Positions 44,444 through 57,954 of a DNA stretch of 64,000 bases are shown here, piece after piece. Origin of the DNA: Nissolia schottii (Eukaryota; Streptophyta; Magnoliopsida; Fabales; Fabaceae); the NCBI GenBank assembly GCA_003254905.1, contig QANU01054243.1, positions 1 to 64,000 on the forward strand, read 5' to 3'. How positions within the stretch are numbered: the first letter of the stretch is position 1; each line of letters begins with the position of its first letter. The notes beneath the pieces are model-generated. The model had not been told where the DNA came from, did no database searches, and worked only from the letters and a program-made list of their open reading frames with translations. The position numbers were made by a program, and so were the translations under genes.

Positions 44444-46660
44444 GATCGAACTGCAGCAGTGCCTTCTGGGCTGAAATATGTCACGGATTATCCAAATCCA
44501 TACATATTTGCAATTCTATTAGTGTAAATTATGCAGTTGTGCATAAATTATCAACAAATATTTGTCCATACATATGTGAATTGATGTGGAGAAAAGAAAG
44601 AAATCAGTATTGGGGGATGTATATCAAAGACATTTCGAACAATGCTCTATTTCCAATCCCATCATACACGAGAATTGAATGAAGTGAAGGTGTAATTAGA
44701 GCAACCATAAAGCTGAAGTAGATGCTGCTTTGAAAATCACATGTTGAGCCTGGATGGTTTGCGGGTGCGGATGAGTGTGCTGTTATGGTCTCGTGGAATA
44801 AACATGAAATGTTTTATATAAATGGGGTTTTGTAATCTTGAGTCTTGAGTTTTTAGTTAGGTTTGTGTTCATTTTGATGGGAAATGTCATCTGAATTGCG
44901 TAAATGCTTTTTGTTTTTTTTATCAATGATTTAGGGAGCATTTTGTAAACTGAGATGGTGTATATCAATGTGATATTCCAAATGTGTCCCTTATAATATG
45001 GTCCCTTACACACGTCCTCCATTTGATGAATCATAGTAATCATGTTCCAAATCATTAGTAACAAACACTGAATCCTACTTATGGACAATACTCTTGCAAA
45101 GAATCTACTTGCATAGAAACATGAATCATAGGATAATTGAAGTTTTCAATTATCTAAAATTTGTTGCACCAATTATGAATTATCTTATTACATTAAAAAA
45201 AATATAGCTGAAATTCTCAATTATTTATACATTATCTCCAATATTCATGCTTTTTGTCTAGAATCAATTTTGAGATTATTGTAGTTGTAATTTTCCAACA
45301 CTGCCCTTTAGCTACATGTTGGTTGAGGCCAATTTTAGCTAGAATACAAAGTTTATGTCTTATTTTATATAATTATACATTTAAAAGTGATTTTGACTTA
45401 CTATCAAACGAAACAACCAATAAACTTAAATCACGTTACTTCAAAATCGCTTTTAACTAAAATCAATTTTACAAACACAAAACCAATTGCGCATTAAGTA
45501 TATGGAGTTCAGTAAACAAACATTTGTTCATAATCCTTTAATCTGTCTTCTTTCTTTCCAATTTTTTTAGTTACTTAGCACTTTATTTCTTGATCAGCAA
45601 GCCATGAGTCATGCGAGGCAAAAGCCATTTCTTGGAATGCATGAAGAAGAATCTCAAGCCCAAGCCAACCATTCCAATACAAAACTCAAATACAATTGTA
45701 CCCTCTCTCTGGTCCCCTTTCCTCTGTCATTCTTTGAGAAAAAAATAAGTAAAATAAGATTGTTAACCCGAGAAAGGTTCACAGAAACATGCATGTCTTT
45801 TTTGCATTGGGACTGGTTTTAAAATTTGTATATGAAATGTGGGAGATCAAGAGTGCAAATCAGATTGTGGTTGGATAACAAGAAAAAAGCAAGAGAAAGC
45901 TTATGCTCTATATGTAACTAACATTTCACAGTTTTCTATATAACAAAGCATAAAGCAAAGCATCTTCTTCTCTCTCACCTCCAATTGTTCCAACACTGCA
46001 GCATTGCTTTTTCCCTTGCAACTTTTCAACCTTTTCCTTTTGCTTACAGTACTTAGCTGCTTCTTTTTTTCTTTATAGAACAATTAATATATTAGTCGGT
46101 GTATCTTTCAGTTTGGAATCTATACCTTATCTGATAACTAAAAACCATTTAACTAATTAATGTGGTCAAAATGGGTTAAGGAGTTCAACTTTTGGGTCCT
46201 TCTTCCTGGCTCAAAGTTTTTGCAGCTCTTCTCATTTTGAAATGCATGCGATGAGAAACCCATGTGTGCTTTTCCCATTGAGCATCACTTTTGTTCGTTT
46301 TGAATTGATCACTTAATATTGTTCCCCCCTTTTATTTGTTGTTCACTTACATATATATGCTTTTAGTTTAGACTTAAGAGCATTGTGTTGTGTTCTGTGT
46401 TCCCTTTCATTCCTCATTTCTTTGTATTAGAGGCCAGAGTGCATAAAACAGTGAATTTGATTAGACCCAGTTCAAAAGTTTCAATCTTGTCTTCTGAGTA
46501 ATCATTTAAGGAACATTGGATTTGTTCATTCTTCAATAGCACCTTTTTTGCTTACATTATATTCTTTCATTCATTCGTTTTGTTTTCCACCTTGTAATAA
46601 ATTTGGGAAGGGAAAGCAATAAAAACATCATCACCACTTACCCTTAAGTATCAATCAGAA
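44444..46660. other. Intergenic DNA, no supported gene
   Basis: A 3' UTR probably extends to about 44860. The ORF at 45604-45822 has no similarity that I recognise. The stretch before 46669 is the likely promoter and leader of the next gene. Confidence 0.45.
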
Positions 46661-46668
46661 GTAAAGCC

Positions 46669-49286
46669 ATGAGTTTTGTAACAGGCTCTCCAAAAGCCAC
46701 GTGGCAGCCCCTCATGACTGCAGATACAACCGCCGAAATTTACTGGCTGAACTGGAGGGTTTTGCTCTGTGGCATCTGGGTGGTGTTCTCGGCATTCTTT
46801 TCATTATTGCTTGTATGGAAGTATGAAGTTCTTGGGAAGCAAGCAAGAAATGATGGCAACATGGAAAGCCAGAAGGAGGAAGCATCTTCGCCGAAATCTC
46901 TTTTGTATGAGGATGAGACTTGGAGGACTTGCTTGAGAGGGATTCACCCTGCATGGCTTCTGGCATTTAGAGTTTTTGCATTTCTTGTGCTCTTGGTGCT
47001 TCTCATTGTCACTGCTGCTGTGGAAGGAGGAAACATTTTCTACTTCTACACTAAGTAAGTTCTCATTCCGTGTTGAGTTTCATCGTCTCGAAGTTGGGAA
47101 TATGATTTTACACTTCTGTTTAAATGGATTAACGGATGGTGTCTTGCGCAACGATAATGTTGTTGCCTTGTGGTATAGTTCTCATTTCCCTCTACCTTCC
47201 TCAAACCCCATTAGGTGGGAGGGTCGTGACACCCTTTTATTGAAATGGATTAATGGACATTTACCTTATAAATGTATAGGACGTCTCTTCTTATTTTAGA
47301 CTGTGTACATATAGTTCTGTTTTCTTTTAAAGCATCACCCTACATTGTTGCGGCAGAAACAAATTTCAAAGCATACTGCACTTTAAACATAATAAATCTC
47401 AAAACTTAATGAAGCTAGCACTTTTGCTTGATAGATGAAGAGATTTGTATTAGTTCTATTAGTCCTTTTTCTCTTGGAATGAAGCTGCCACATTTTATAA
47501 CAAGAAGCCTATTTCAGCTCACTGTATTTAACTAATCACATCAATGGACTTTCTTGATTAGAATTTGATTATTGATTTATTGACTTCTCCCCTCCTTTTA
47601 TTTTGGTGTTCTTAAACAGTTGGACATTTACTTCAATCACCATTTATTTTGGGGTAAGTACTGCTCAACATGATCTTTCATTAGTTATGTTACTCATCTC
47701 TATAATCTAATGCACACTTGTCTTTATGTGCTTGATGTTGCAGCTTGGATCTTTGCTCTCCATCCATGGATGTTACCGACATCTTAAGAAAGCTAGCAGC
47801 GATAAGGTTGGCAATGTGGACGGAGATTCGGAGAAAGGAATTTACAATTCTCGTCCACTCCCCCAAAGTTCCAATCCATCCAACCATGAGAAAGACTTTG
47901 GTGCTCCAGAAGAACATCTTGTTCGCCAACCTGCCGGCCGTTGGGGGTATATCTTTCAAATAATATTCCAGGTACCCTTTTTCTTTCTCGTTAGCTATTC
48001 TTCAAAATGAAGAGCTATAAACCCTGATGAGCTCATATTTTAGTACATATTCCTCTTTTTGACCCATGATTGAAGTTTTCAACTAAACATCTTAGTAATG
48101 GCTAACAACATGGCATTCTACTTTTCCTGCATAATGTAAAAAAATTTGCCAATTTTCTCTTTACTCAGTTCTTTACTGTTAAGAGATAAAACAATTCAAT
48201 TGTCTCTGCCTAACAGTTTAAGCTTTTGGGAGAGATAGTTTTTGACATGATTTTACATCCAACATTTTCTATTGGCGACATCAATGACTTTTGTTTCTTC
48301 ACTTCTGAATAGATGAATGCGGGTGCTGTAATGCTCACAGATTGTGTATTTTGGTTCATCTTCGTCCCGTTTCTAACCATCAAAGATTACAACATGAATT
48401 TTGTAAGTATCATTCATATCCTCATAGATTTGTACTTTTTCCTTTTCTTTAACTTTACCTGCTGCTCATGCCAAACAAAGGTGATAAAGACTTCAAAGCT
48501 AAATGACATGTTAAATTCTGATCATGTGACAGCTTCTCATCAATATGCACACCATCAATGCTATTTTCCTGCTAGCTGAAACAGCTTTAAATTGCCTGGT
48601 GAGTCTCTATATTTGATTCCATTTGAAGTGTGCAATTTCAAGTGAAAAATGCATATTCCAATTCTTACCCTTGATGTGTTTTTTTTTTTTTTTTCCCTCT
48701 TCAGCGGTTCCCTTGGTTTCGGATAGGATACTTTTTCCTGTGGACTATTACATATGTGATTTTCCAGTGGATTGTTCATGCTTCTGTTAAACTCTGGTAT
48801 AATAACCCTTTTTTTTTATATTTTTTTTTATAACTTAACCAAAGTGAAATAATCTCATGCATCTTTGTCTAATGTAAGTGTGTTTGCATGGAAAAACAGG
48901 TGGCCATATCCATTTCTTGATTTGTCATCCTCATATTCTCCACTATGGTATATATTTTTTCTCTTTCTTTAACTTTATCTGTTTTCTATTCAGATTCTTT
49001 TTTCCTCCTAATGTCAATTTTTTTTTCCTTCTCATATTCATTCCAATTTCTAGTGCCTAGTGCTTTTAACTTTTTAAGATGCTTGATTCTGATGAACTGT
49101 TGATAGGAGGACATTATGCTGACCATTTTTTTTTTTCTTCTTCTTCTGGATTGTAATTTGATTTCTAGGTACAGTTTGGTGGCATTGCTGCATATTCCTT
49201 GCTATGGCATCTTTGCTTTGATAATGAAGCTGAAACATATTGTGCTGTCGACGCGGTACCCTGACTCGTATCAAGGTGTTAAGTGA
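46669..49286 (+). CDS. Multi-pass membrane protein of unknown function (Rolling-stone-like plant family)
   Basis: Function unknown. Eight exons join in frame: 46669-47054, 47620-47653, 47744-47971, 48313-48402, 48533-48598, 48705-48796, 48900-48947 and 49169-49286 (353 aa). About seven hydrophobic spans are visible, including VLLCGIWVVFSAFFSLLLVW, AFRVFAFLVLLVLLIVTAAV, TFTSITIYFGLGSLLSIHG, AVMLTDCVFWFIFVPF, IGYFFLWTITYVIFQWIVHA and SLVALLHIPCYGIFALIMKL. The loop between spans 1 and 2 is acidic, and the one after span 3 is Ser/Pro/Asn-rich. The W..C.RG.HP.WLL..R and WPYPFLDL..SY.PLWY motifs belong to a plant family that I recall as distantly related to Drosophila Rolling stone. That name is from memory; membrane topology is the only solid claim. 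Confidence 0.85.
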
Positions 49287-50630
49287 CTCTTCGGCTTAGG
49301 ACTAAACTAGCTTCCATTTTTCTGAGGAAGGTCAATTTTATTATTGTAGAAAGAGGGGGGAATGAGGAGTAAGAAAAGAAATATAATATTCAGATTAGTT
49401 AGGAGTATGCGGATTCTTGTGTTGAACAAATTTTCAGCAAAGTATATAATGACTTTTATTGTTTGTTGAGAAAATTAGCAGTTGAACATGCAATGAGAAC
49501 AAAAGAAACATCTCTTCCACGTTTATAACTTTCTGTTGGTGCTTGCAAATTGCAATTAGTGATTCTATGATAGTATGATTATTCATTTTAGTCTTTGTTT
49601 ATTAATTCAGTCTCCAGTTCATCTTAAATATGCTTAATTACTTCTAATGGGGCAATTATTTTTAAAAGAGACTGACAATTAGTATCATTATTGGAATCAT
49701 GCTCTCAACGAGAGAAGATGAGATTGAGAACAAAGAAACAGCTTCTCATTCCCATAAATAAATAAATAATCGTTTCTAAACTTACATTAAACAAGTTATT
49801 TAAAAAAGTTGAAAGGGAACAAATAGAAATCTGCTAGAGCTGTAGTTATATTCCATGAACAGAATAAATAAATAAAAGCAAACACAAGATTAGGAAAGGC
49901 AAGAGAAAGAAAAAGGGAAGAGAATGACAAACCCAAAAATCATACTATCAGTCTCATACAGAATGAATTGGGGGAATTAAGATGGCATTTGCAATTTGAA
50001 TAATCTTTTTCCTTCAGAATTTAAATGAAGAAAATAATTTCAATCGATTTATCTTGTCATAAAATAAAGCTAGAGACTAACTCAACCTATAATTCTGCCC
50101 ATTAAGCGAATACTATCAATGTCTAATTATCTTTCCCATTAGAGACCAACATGACAAGTGCTGCAATTTGAAAAATGTATTGCATTTTCTTTCATCATAA
50201 ATCTGATCATTTTTATCATTTGTAATATATTACAAAAAGAGCACTCACAAGTGACCAAAATATCTACAATGGGGACTAACACAATCACAAAAGAGATTAC
50301 TAAGCTCAAGATCTAATATATTTTAGTTTTTTTTGTCAATAAAAAAATCTTAAATAATGAGAAGAAAAAAATGGTAAGACTGTTACCAAATAACACTAAA
50401 GAAAAATTATGATAACCCCATCTTCAACACTTACTTGAAAAGAAGATTAGAGAAATATATCATCATTTTAGTAAGTCATCACAAATATAAGACTTTCAAG
50501 ATTAGGCACCTGATTTGCTAATAATTCCAAATCCTCAAAATATTGTATTAGATTTAAACAAATTGAGTTCATAGATAAAAAAATAAGGAGTTAATGAAGA
50601 TGGACCCAACTGTAATTTCAATATTAGCAA
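49287..50630. other. 3' flank and AT-rich intergenic DNA
   Basis: Probable 3' UTR to about 49640, then AT-rich sequence with no ORF of interest. Confidence 0.5.
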
Positions 50631-50639
50631 CATATTCTA

Positions 50640-51158
50640 ATGATTGGGTTGGGCTGGGTTGAACAACATTCATTCTCAATATGATTTTTTGATTGTGTCA
50701 TTTCTTTGAGCTTGGACCCAATCTTATAATGACCTAACTAATGATCAGGTAAACTGGCTCAATCCCAATATTTAGATAACATATTAATATTTGGACATTA
50801 CACATAGCAAAATTATAAGATTTAAGAAGTAGCAAACCAAATTGAAAAGATATTTTACAACACATATTTTAAAACAAATTATATTAATACAAAAGTAACA
50901 TAATATTTTGTAAAAAATATTAATTAAAGTACAAAAAATTTATAATCATCACTAATTCCTAAAAAAAATATATACTTTAAAGAATTATATGGCTTCATGA
51001 TGAGTTGGGTTGATCTAATATATAACTAGTTGATCCGACATATACCTCAAACCCAACTCAAAAAAGACATCAAGTTAAACTTAACGACGTGCACTCAATC
51101 AAATAAGCTTCAGATCAAATTGGATTATTGGACCAAACTTGAGTCATGAACACCCCTA
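50640..51158. mobile_element. hAT-like element, right end clear, left end uncertain
   Basis: The right terminus TGAACACCCCTA (51147-51158) is the exact reverse complement of the left terminus of the 11271-11852 element. Inside are GGGTTGGGCTGGGTTG and AAACCCAACTC motifs in opposite orientation near the two sides. A matching left terminus and target duplication were not found, so the left boundary is a guess. Confidence 0.42.
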
Positions 51159-51413
51159 AGTGGGACGAAGATTGAGGTCAAGTACAGTATCTCAAAAACT
51201 AAAGGTGGGCACAACGCTAATGGTTGAAAATTTAAAGGACAAAATAAAAAATAAAATGTCAAATATCATTTATCACAATACACAAATTAATAAGTACGTT
51301 TAAAATTAAGTTTTTCAAGCATCTTTGACATAGAAATAAACAATTTACTCTACTTTTTGGCCTCTCAAAACGCACAGTTCTAGTCAGTCCCCTCTCAAAT
51401 TCTCGCTGCTCTA

Positions 51414-51422
51414 AAACCCTAA
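51414..51422 (+). promoter_or_regulatory. Telo-box upstream of MPP10
   Basis: AAACCCTAA lies about 92 bases before the MPP10 start. Telo-boxes are known promoter elements of plant ribosome-biogenesis genes, which fits the product. Confidence 0.55.
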
Positions 51423-51513
51423 ACCCATCCACCGCGCACCCCATCATCGTTCTTCGTTACTTACATTCAGCACTGAAGTGAAGTTGACCAAGGAGCACAC
51501 AGTGAACCCTGCC

Positions 51514-54500
51514 ATGGCGAACCCTAGCGATCCCGGCGAAGAAGCCCTCCGTCGCCTGAGGGCACAGGAAGCACCATCGTTCCTCGCGCCGAACCCATCG
51601 CTGTCGGAAACCGCCCGCGCCGCGTCGCGGCACCTCTTCTCCACCCTCAGACCATTCTCTCCGAAATCGCCGCTGGATCAGCTCCTCGTCGACGGCTTCG
51701 ACGCCGAGCAGATATGGCACCAAATCGACCTCCAATCTCAGCCCCTGCTCTCCTCGCTCCGCCGCCGGCTGAAGCAGTTCGTCAAAGATCCAGAAGCGAT
51801 TTCACAGCTGGAGGTTCCCGTGGGGAAGAAGGCGGAGGTGAAGGAGCTAGAGAAGTTGGACGAAGAAAGCGACGGTTTTGATGAGGAATTGGAGGATGTT
51901 GACGAAGAGGAGGAGGAGGAGGAGGAAGGAGTGGAGAAGGAAAAGAAGGGACGAGAAGAGTGGATGGAAGTGGATGAAGAATATGAGGAGGGCGGTGAGA
52001 GCGATGGTGAGAGCGAGGAGGAAGAGGAGGAAAATGGTGAAGCTGAAGCTGATGGTGATGGTGGAATTGAGGATAAGTTCTTTAAGATAGATGAATTGAC
52101 CAAGTTCTTAGAGAAGGCGGAGGAGAATTTCGAGAATGGTGGTGTTGACAACGAAGGTGAGAATGAGGATGACACGGATGATGATGATGATGAGGTCAGA
52201 GTTTTATTCCATTACTTTTAGTTTTGATTTTCTTTTGTGTGTGGTTGATGATAACATGCCTGTAACTCTTTGTTTTAGTTGATTTTTATTAATCTTGATA
52301 TTTGTTGCCGTAATGATTTTATTAATTATGTCTGCTACAAGTGCATATCGATGAGGTTCAGCTCTTGTTATTTGGTTCTTAGTTAATTGGTTTCTGGCTT
52401 CATTCTTATTATGTTTACCTAGGATCCTGAGTTTGGCTTTGGTGACAATGACGGTGAAGATGAAGAAGCGGAGGACATAGAAAATGCAAGGTGTTTTATT
52501 CTTTTCATTCCTTAAGAGAACCCAAAAAATATGATTTGGATCTTCATGTCACCAAATCTATAATTTCAGTTATGTGTCATGTCATTTTAGTGATCTATGT
52601 TCTGCGCGCGTGCACACACATGTATGTATGTATGTATGTATGTATGTATGTATGTATGTATCACATGTAGATGTCTTACTCTTCTGCAAAACTCTAGTGA
52701 TATGGTATGAATAATGTATAGTGAAGCACTGTGGTCAGGAGGTCTATACATACTGTAGCGCACACATAACTTGATTTTAATGTTTTAGCCCTTGTCATAT
52801 GGAAACATTATATACTTCGCCTAATTAATTTGTGGAACAGTAAAATCCTCAAATCCCAAATGATCTTCAGCTGATGATGATGAAAATTAGATTAAGCTAG
52901 TCTTATGTTAATATAGAGAATTTATAGTAGATGTGAAAGGTTGCTGTACAGTAGTTTAGTTAACTGATTGCTTCGCCTTCATACTACTAAAGGTTGCACA
53001 CACTTATATTCTTGCTTGTCTTTCTATTGATTCTACTATTTTATCATCTGCATAAATTCCACATTGATTGAGTGTAGTGCATGGAACTCCCATTTTTAAG
53101 GAAGACTCTTATCCCTTATAGTCAGCCTGGCCTTTTTTCATCTGCATCAAGTGGTACCAGAAGCCTGTCTGTGTCATTTATTTCTAAACTGAAGAGGTTG
53201 TTGTTGAACATGAGTCAATATGGGTGGGTGTGAAATATGGAACTCCCATTTGTGGTTGAGGCCTTATCAGACTGGCTTTTTGTAGTTGATTCCCTTCTGC
53301 ATCACAACCTTAAAATCCATGTAACTCCTGTCTTTGCTTGTTATTATGTCAATGCCATCAACATCTTTCCTTTCACTTATATTCCCTTTCTTTTTAAACA
53401 ACGAAAATGAAAATACTGTGATCAGTTGTGTGCTGGAGCATTTTTGTTCATATTGAATTGATCTCAATTACAGCTTGAGAAACTGAAGGAAAACAAGCAA
53501 GCTAACTGTTTGCCGTGGATACCTTTAAGCTTTCTTGAATCAAAGCAGCCTAGTCTTTCTTTTGTTAATAGTAATTGCTGAAGGCTATTATGTCTTTTTA
53601 CCTTCTGTTTTGGATGCCCCTTTGGTTTCTTCTTGAGCACTGTGTCTGGGTGAGCGATTTATCCTTTTTCTTTAAGTTTTACTGTATCTATTTTGCTACT
53701 ATTTATTATATTATTTATTCTGTTGGCTGTTTTGTTGTGGTAGATTTGCTTTGAAATTCCACCTTTAAATGCTGTCACCAGTGATATATTATGCAACTGG
53801 CTGGAAGCCGGCACTTAAATTGTTCAGCCCCTTGAATTCTCTTACTAATTTTAGATGTTTTACATCATATTTGTCTTCTAATTTCATTTTTTGTTTATTG
53901 CTTTCAGGTATGAAGACTTCTGGGCTAAAAAGGAAAAAGGCTCAAAAAGAAGAAGAACTAAGCTTCAGGAACCTGAAGATTTTGATGATGATGATGATAT
54001 GGAATTCGACAAACAAGTATTACATCATTTCCATATACATAGACACAACCATAAAGAAGATTAATTTTTAAAAAAATAATTTTGCATACCCTCTATTTTT
54101 TACTTATGTATGTAGAAGAAAGGAACTGCATCTACCCATGAAAGGAAACTAGAAAAAATTCAATCGAAGATAGAGCAGATGGAGAAAGCTAACTTAGAGC
54201 CAAAAACCTGGATTATGCAGGGTGAGGTAATACAATAGACCCTTATTTTATTTTACTTGACTTCATTTTGGGTTTGCGTTTGTAGGCCCTCTTGGCTAAT
54301 CTGTGGATATGAGATTATTGGTTGGCAATTTTATAACAGGTAACTGCTGCAAAGAGACCTAAGAATAGTGCACTGGAAGTTGATCTGGACTTTGACCACA
54401 ATGTCAGACCTGCTCCTGTGATCACTGAGGAGGTTACAGCTTCAATTGAGGATATGATCCAGAAAAGAATCGTTGAGGTAAATTAGTGTGTTGAACTGAC

Positions 54501-56573
54501 TTGGTTTTAGACTTCTACTATAACTAGCCATGTTGTTTGCATGAAGGTTTATTATGATATTTAGATGATGGTAGTATATAGAATCTCTAAAAAGCTGGTT
54601 ATGTTAGGCCAGTTACTGAGTGACTTCCTAGTAATGGGTGAGATTTGTATATGCGCGCACACATGCACTCTCTTTCTCTCTCTTTCTCTTTCTCTCTCTC
54701 ATTATATGTTATTCTTAACTTAGATTTACGTTCATTATAGGGGCATTTTGATGATGTTCAAAGGGCTCCTAAATTGCCATCTAAAATACTTCGGGAAGTT
54801 AAAGAGTTGGTAAGACTTGATTTACTGAAATAAATATATTGATGCCAACTTCTAGACTAGCTATATTTGTAATGTCACTAACTTGTATAAGTCGTGTATG
54901 TGATGAATACAGGATGACAATAAAAGCAAGAAAGGTCTTGCGGAAATTTATGAGGTCTGTATTTCTTGACTACATGTATATTGGAAAACCTCTTCAACCT
55001 CTAGTTTCTTTCTTACACTGTACTTGTTTCAATCCTCAATGTGTTGTCATAAAAATCACCCTTTACTTCCTGTTTACCCAAAGATGTTTTTTATTGTGGA
55101 CAGCAAGAATATGTTGAGAAGAAAGATCCCGCTTCTGCTCCGTTGTCATTCAAAGATGAACTGAGGAAAGAGGTGCAAGTCTTGATTGCTTTGTTTCCAC
55201 TTCTATTACTCAGTAATCTCTTTCTAGTTTCTCATGTGTTCTATTCTTCATGCATGATACAACTCTGGTTCAGTGGCTCTCAATCAGACTGAGTAGCCAT
55301 CATTCTACATTTTCATTATACACTGAATCCCATGGCTTTTTACTTGTGATCAGGCAGCAATACTGTTCAAGAAGATCAGTCTGAAAGTGGATGCCCTTTC
55401 TCATTTCTCCTTTGCTCCAAAACCTGTATGACATCAATGTCCATGTTTCCATTGATATATGCACAAACACTTAAAATTTTCTCTCTCCTTATTTGGCTTG
55501 TATTAACTGGACAGGTTATAGAGGAGATGTCTGTTCAAACTAATGTGCCTGCTCTGGCAATTGAAGAAGTAAAGAGCTATTATCTTCTCATCTCAATTTT
55601 ATTTCTGCTTCTTCCCGTTACTAGTTTCTTACAATGTGATACACCTTCCATGTGTAGATTGCACCTGTGGCTGTTTCAGATGCAGCTATGTTGGCTCCTG
55701 AGGAGGTGTTTGATGGCAAGGGCGATATTAAGGAAGAAGCAGAGCTTACAAAGGCAGAGAGGAAAAGGAGGAGAGCTAACAAGAAAATGAAATTTAAAGG
55801 TATATTTGGTTACGAAATGGGGGTGATCTTCCTGGTGTGGTGACCTTACCATGATGAGTGGCCTTACATAGACGGTGTTGAATACTTCTATGCATGTCTA
55901 TATGCATAAGCTACACAGCATTTTCTTTTGTGCCTGTTAAATTGTCTGTGGGACACAGACGAATCATTGTTGATTAACTTTTATGGTTACAGCTGAGGCA
56001 GTAAAAAGGACGGGAAAGAAGATGCAAGAGGGTGCATTTCCTAGCCAAACAAATGGTAATTTCTTTTATATCATCGGTTAGACATACAAGACATTACTTT
56101 AACCGCACTTCTATGCTGCAATGTTATCCTGTTGCATTTCTTTGTGTACCGTTTTAAAACAAGGTGGGGATGTGTTTGCGAATTTTTCTGGAGGTGGGTT
56201 GGCCATATTCAGATAAATACTTCTTTTTACTCAGCTTTTATAAAGTTGGTAGATTATAGGTAGGCATAGTACCCTAAGATAGCTAGAGATTCGACCGTAG
56301 TTGTTTGCTGTCTTATTACTTACATTTTGAGCCTGACCAGATTAAAACTATTTATTGAGACCGTTTTGTGCCTGGATATAAGATTGTACCCTTGTGGTGG
56401 GTACTGTGTACAACTCCTTGTAGCTTAGATATAATGCTCCACTGAAATATTTTTCTATCAAGCTCAGATGTTTGTGGCCAATTGAGGTATACCCATATAT
56501 AGTCTAATGAATCTTTCCTTAATATAAGGTGGTTGCCTCTCAGATTGAATTTTTCTTGATCTTTGCAGGCTAA
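51514..56573 (+). CDS. MPP10: U3 snoRNP protein MPP10
   Basis: Nucleolar component of the small-subunit processome, needed for 18S rRNA processing; it partners IMP3 and IMP4. Thirteen exons join in frame: 51514-52194, 52423-52490, 53908-54016, 54116-54226, 54340-54477, 54741-54809, 54913-54954, 55104-55172, 55354-55425, 55515-55568, 55658-55799, 55993-56055 and 56569-56573 (540 aa). Residues about 120-227 are extremely acidic, as in the family. Diagnostic blocks are YEDFWAKK, EKANLEPKTWIMQGEV, RPAPVITEEVTASIEDMI, ILFKKISLKVDALSHFSFAP, NVPALAIEE, APEEVF and LTKAERKRRRANKKMK. I used the ATG at 51514 (MANPSDPGEEALRRL); the reading frame is open slightly further 5' but without an ATG. The last exon only completes a Gly codon and supplies the stop. 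Confidence 0.94.
52621..52661 (+). repeat. (TGTA)10 microsatellite
   Basis: Ten uninterrupted TGTA units in intron 2 of MPP10, preceded by a short CA tract. Likely to vary in length. Confidence 0.95.
54668..54700 (+). repeat. CT-rich microsatellite
   Basis: Interrupted (CT)n run in MPP10 intron 5. Confidence 0.85.
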
Positions 56574-57954
56574 GAAGAACGCGCTATTTTATAGGGTTTA
56601 TTTGCTGAAGCTGCACAGCTAACAACATATTGAGTTCAAGGGGAGGCCCGAGCCAAAAAGTTAAATAGAAACAATGGGAGAGTTTTTGGATTCCACCATG
56701 ATAAGTGAGCGAAACTCGTGGCATGCATGCGTAGCAGTGGCAGATGGAGCTCATGTAGTTGGCTATTTCCCTTGTTCCTTAAGTTATTGGTTAATATTTA
56801 TTTATTATTACGAAATTCATTCGGGTTATTTGCTGGGACTGCTACTCATTGTTATAATAGGGTCGTATTGCATTGCGTGCAATTTTTGTATTATTTAATT
56901 CAATTGGCAGCTGATATGTTGTCCTGGTCTCAGGTCTGCAGATTGCTAATGGCCTATGTGCACTTATCACTAAACCAATTAGAAATTAAAGAAATTTGTT
57001 GGAAAATTTTTTTCATAACACCATTCTTTTGACTTCCTAATGGGTGCTCTAATTACAAGCCTGAGCATGAAATGCTTAGGGATAGCAAAGGTGGGGGTAC
57101 GCAGAAATGTGGCGATAGATGAAAGGCCAACGAGCACAGGAAAAAGAATTCAAGTCTACCCAATGATTTCATTAATTTACACATAATTATTAACAATCAA
57201 ATCAAGGATTTAATCTTGATTACTACTGGATAATTCAGCATGAAGAATAATGTAGAAATGAAACATTTATCTTTGTCTTCACATTTTAAAACCTCACGCG
57301 AAATGTCTACCCATGCTAGCTGTTCGTACTTTATCACAAAATTGTACAGTTTAGTGAACAATGTGTCCATTTGAATTTGGTTCGATAATTTACTTAAAAT
57401 TGGAATAATATTTCGTTCTTTTTCCCTGTCAGCAACCAGAATAAAATTTCAAGCTGATCAAAGTTGTTGAGAGTATTTTACAAGCTCAAGGTACTCTGAA
57501 GCTATGCAGATTTCTCCTATGCGGCCCAATAACTAGCAGCAAGCAAAGTTTTTAAGCATTTCATAGTGACCGTGGAATCTGCTCGTCCATTGATTGCAGC
57601 TTTCTCAGAATATGATTACTTAGACACTGTAAGGACCACAAGGTCAGCCATAATATGAGCACTACAAATTCTGACATCAAAAAACAGAAGCACGCACTTC
57701 AAAGATATTCATACTACTTCCAGTGACCAAGGCTGAAAATTTGATAGATGAATTACAATGGCCTATAATGTAATCTCACGAAAAACCTTGTGTGACACAA
57801 CTTGGTCTACTAACTTATTTAATTAAAACCATTATTTCTAGTGATGAGGGCATCAATGCCGTTTATGGCACTGCCACGTCCTCTAACGCATGATTACCGC
57901 ACTTCCCTGAAAAATAAAAACGATAAGGCATGCCCACGGTGCTGACAACAGCTT
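56574..57954. other. Region between the MPP10 stop and the end of the Tim17-family gene
   Basis: The MPP10 3' UTR probably occupies the first few hundred bases and the opposing gene's 3' UTR the last. No other gene or repeat was recognised; ORFs at 56674-57032 look random. Confidence 0.5.

Noticed and set aside
45604-45822. 72-codon plus-strand ORF
   Set aside because: No similarity that I recognise, no splice context and an intergenic position; not enough to call a gene.
51738-52175. Serine-rich minus-strand ORF opposite MPP10 exon 1
   Set aside because: It is the complement of the Glu/Asp-rich MPP10 segment and has no independent support.
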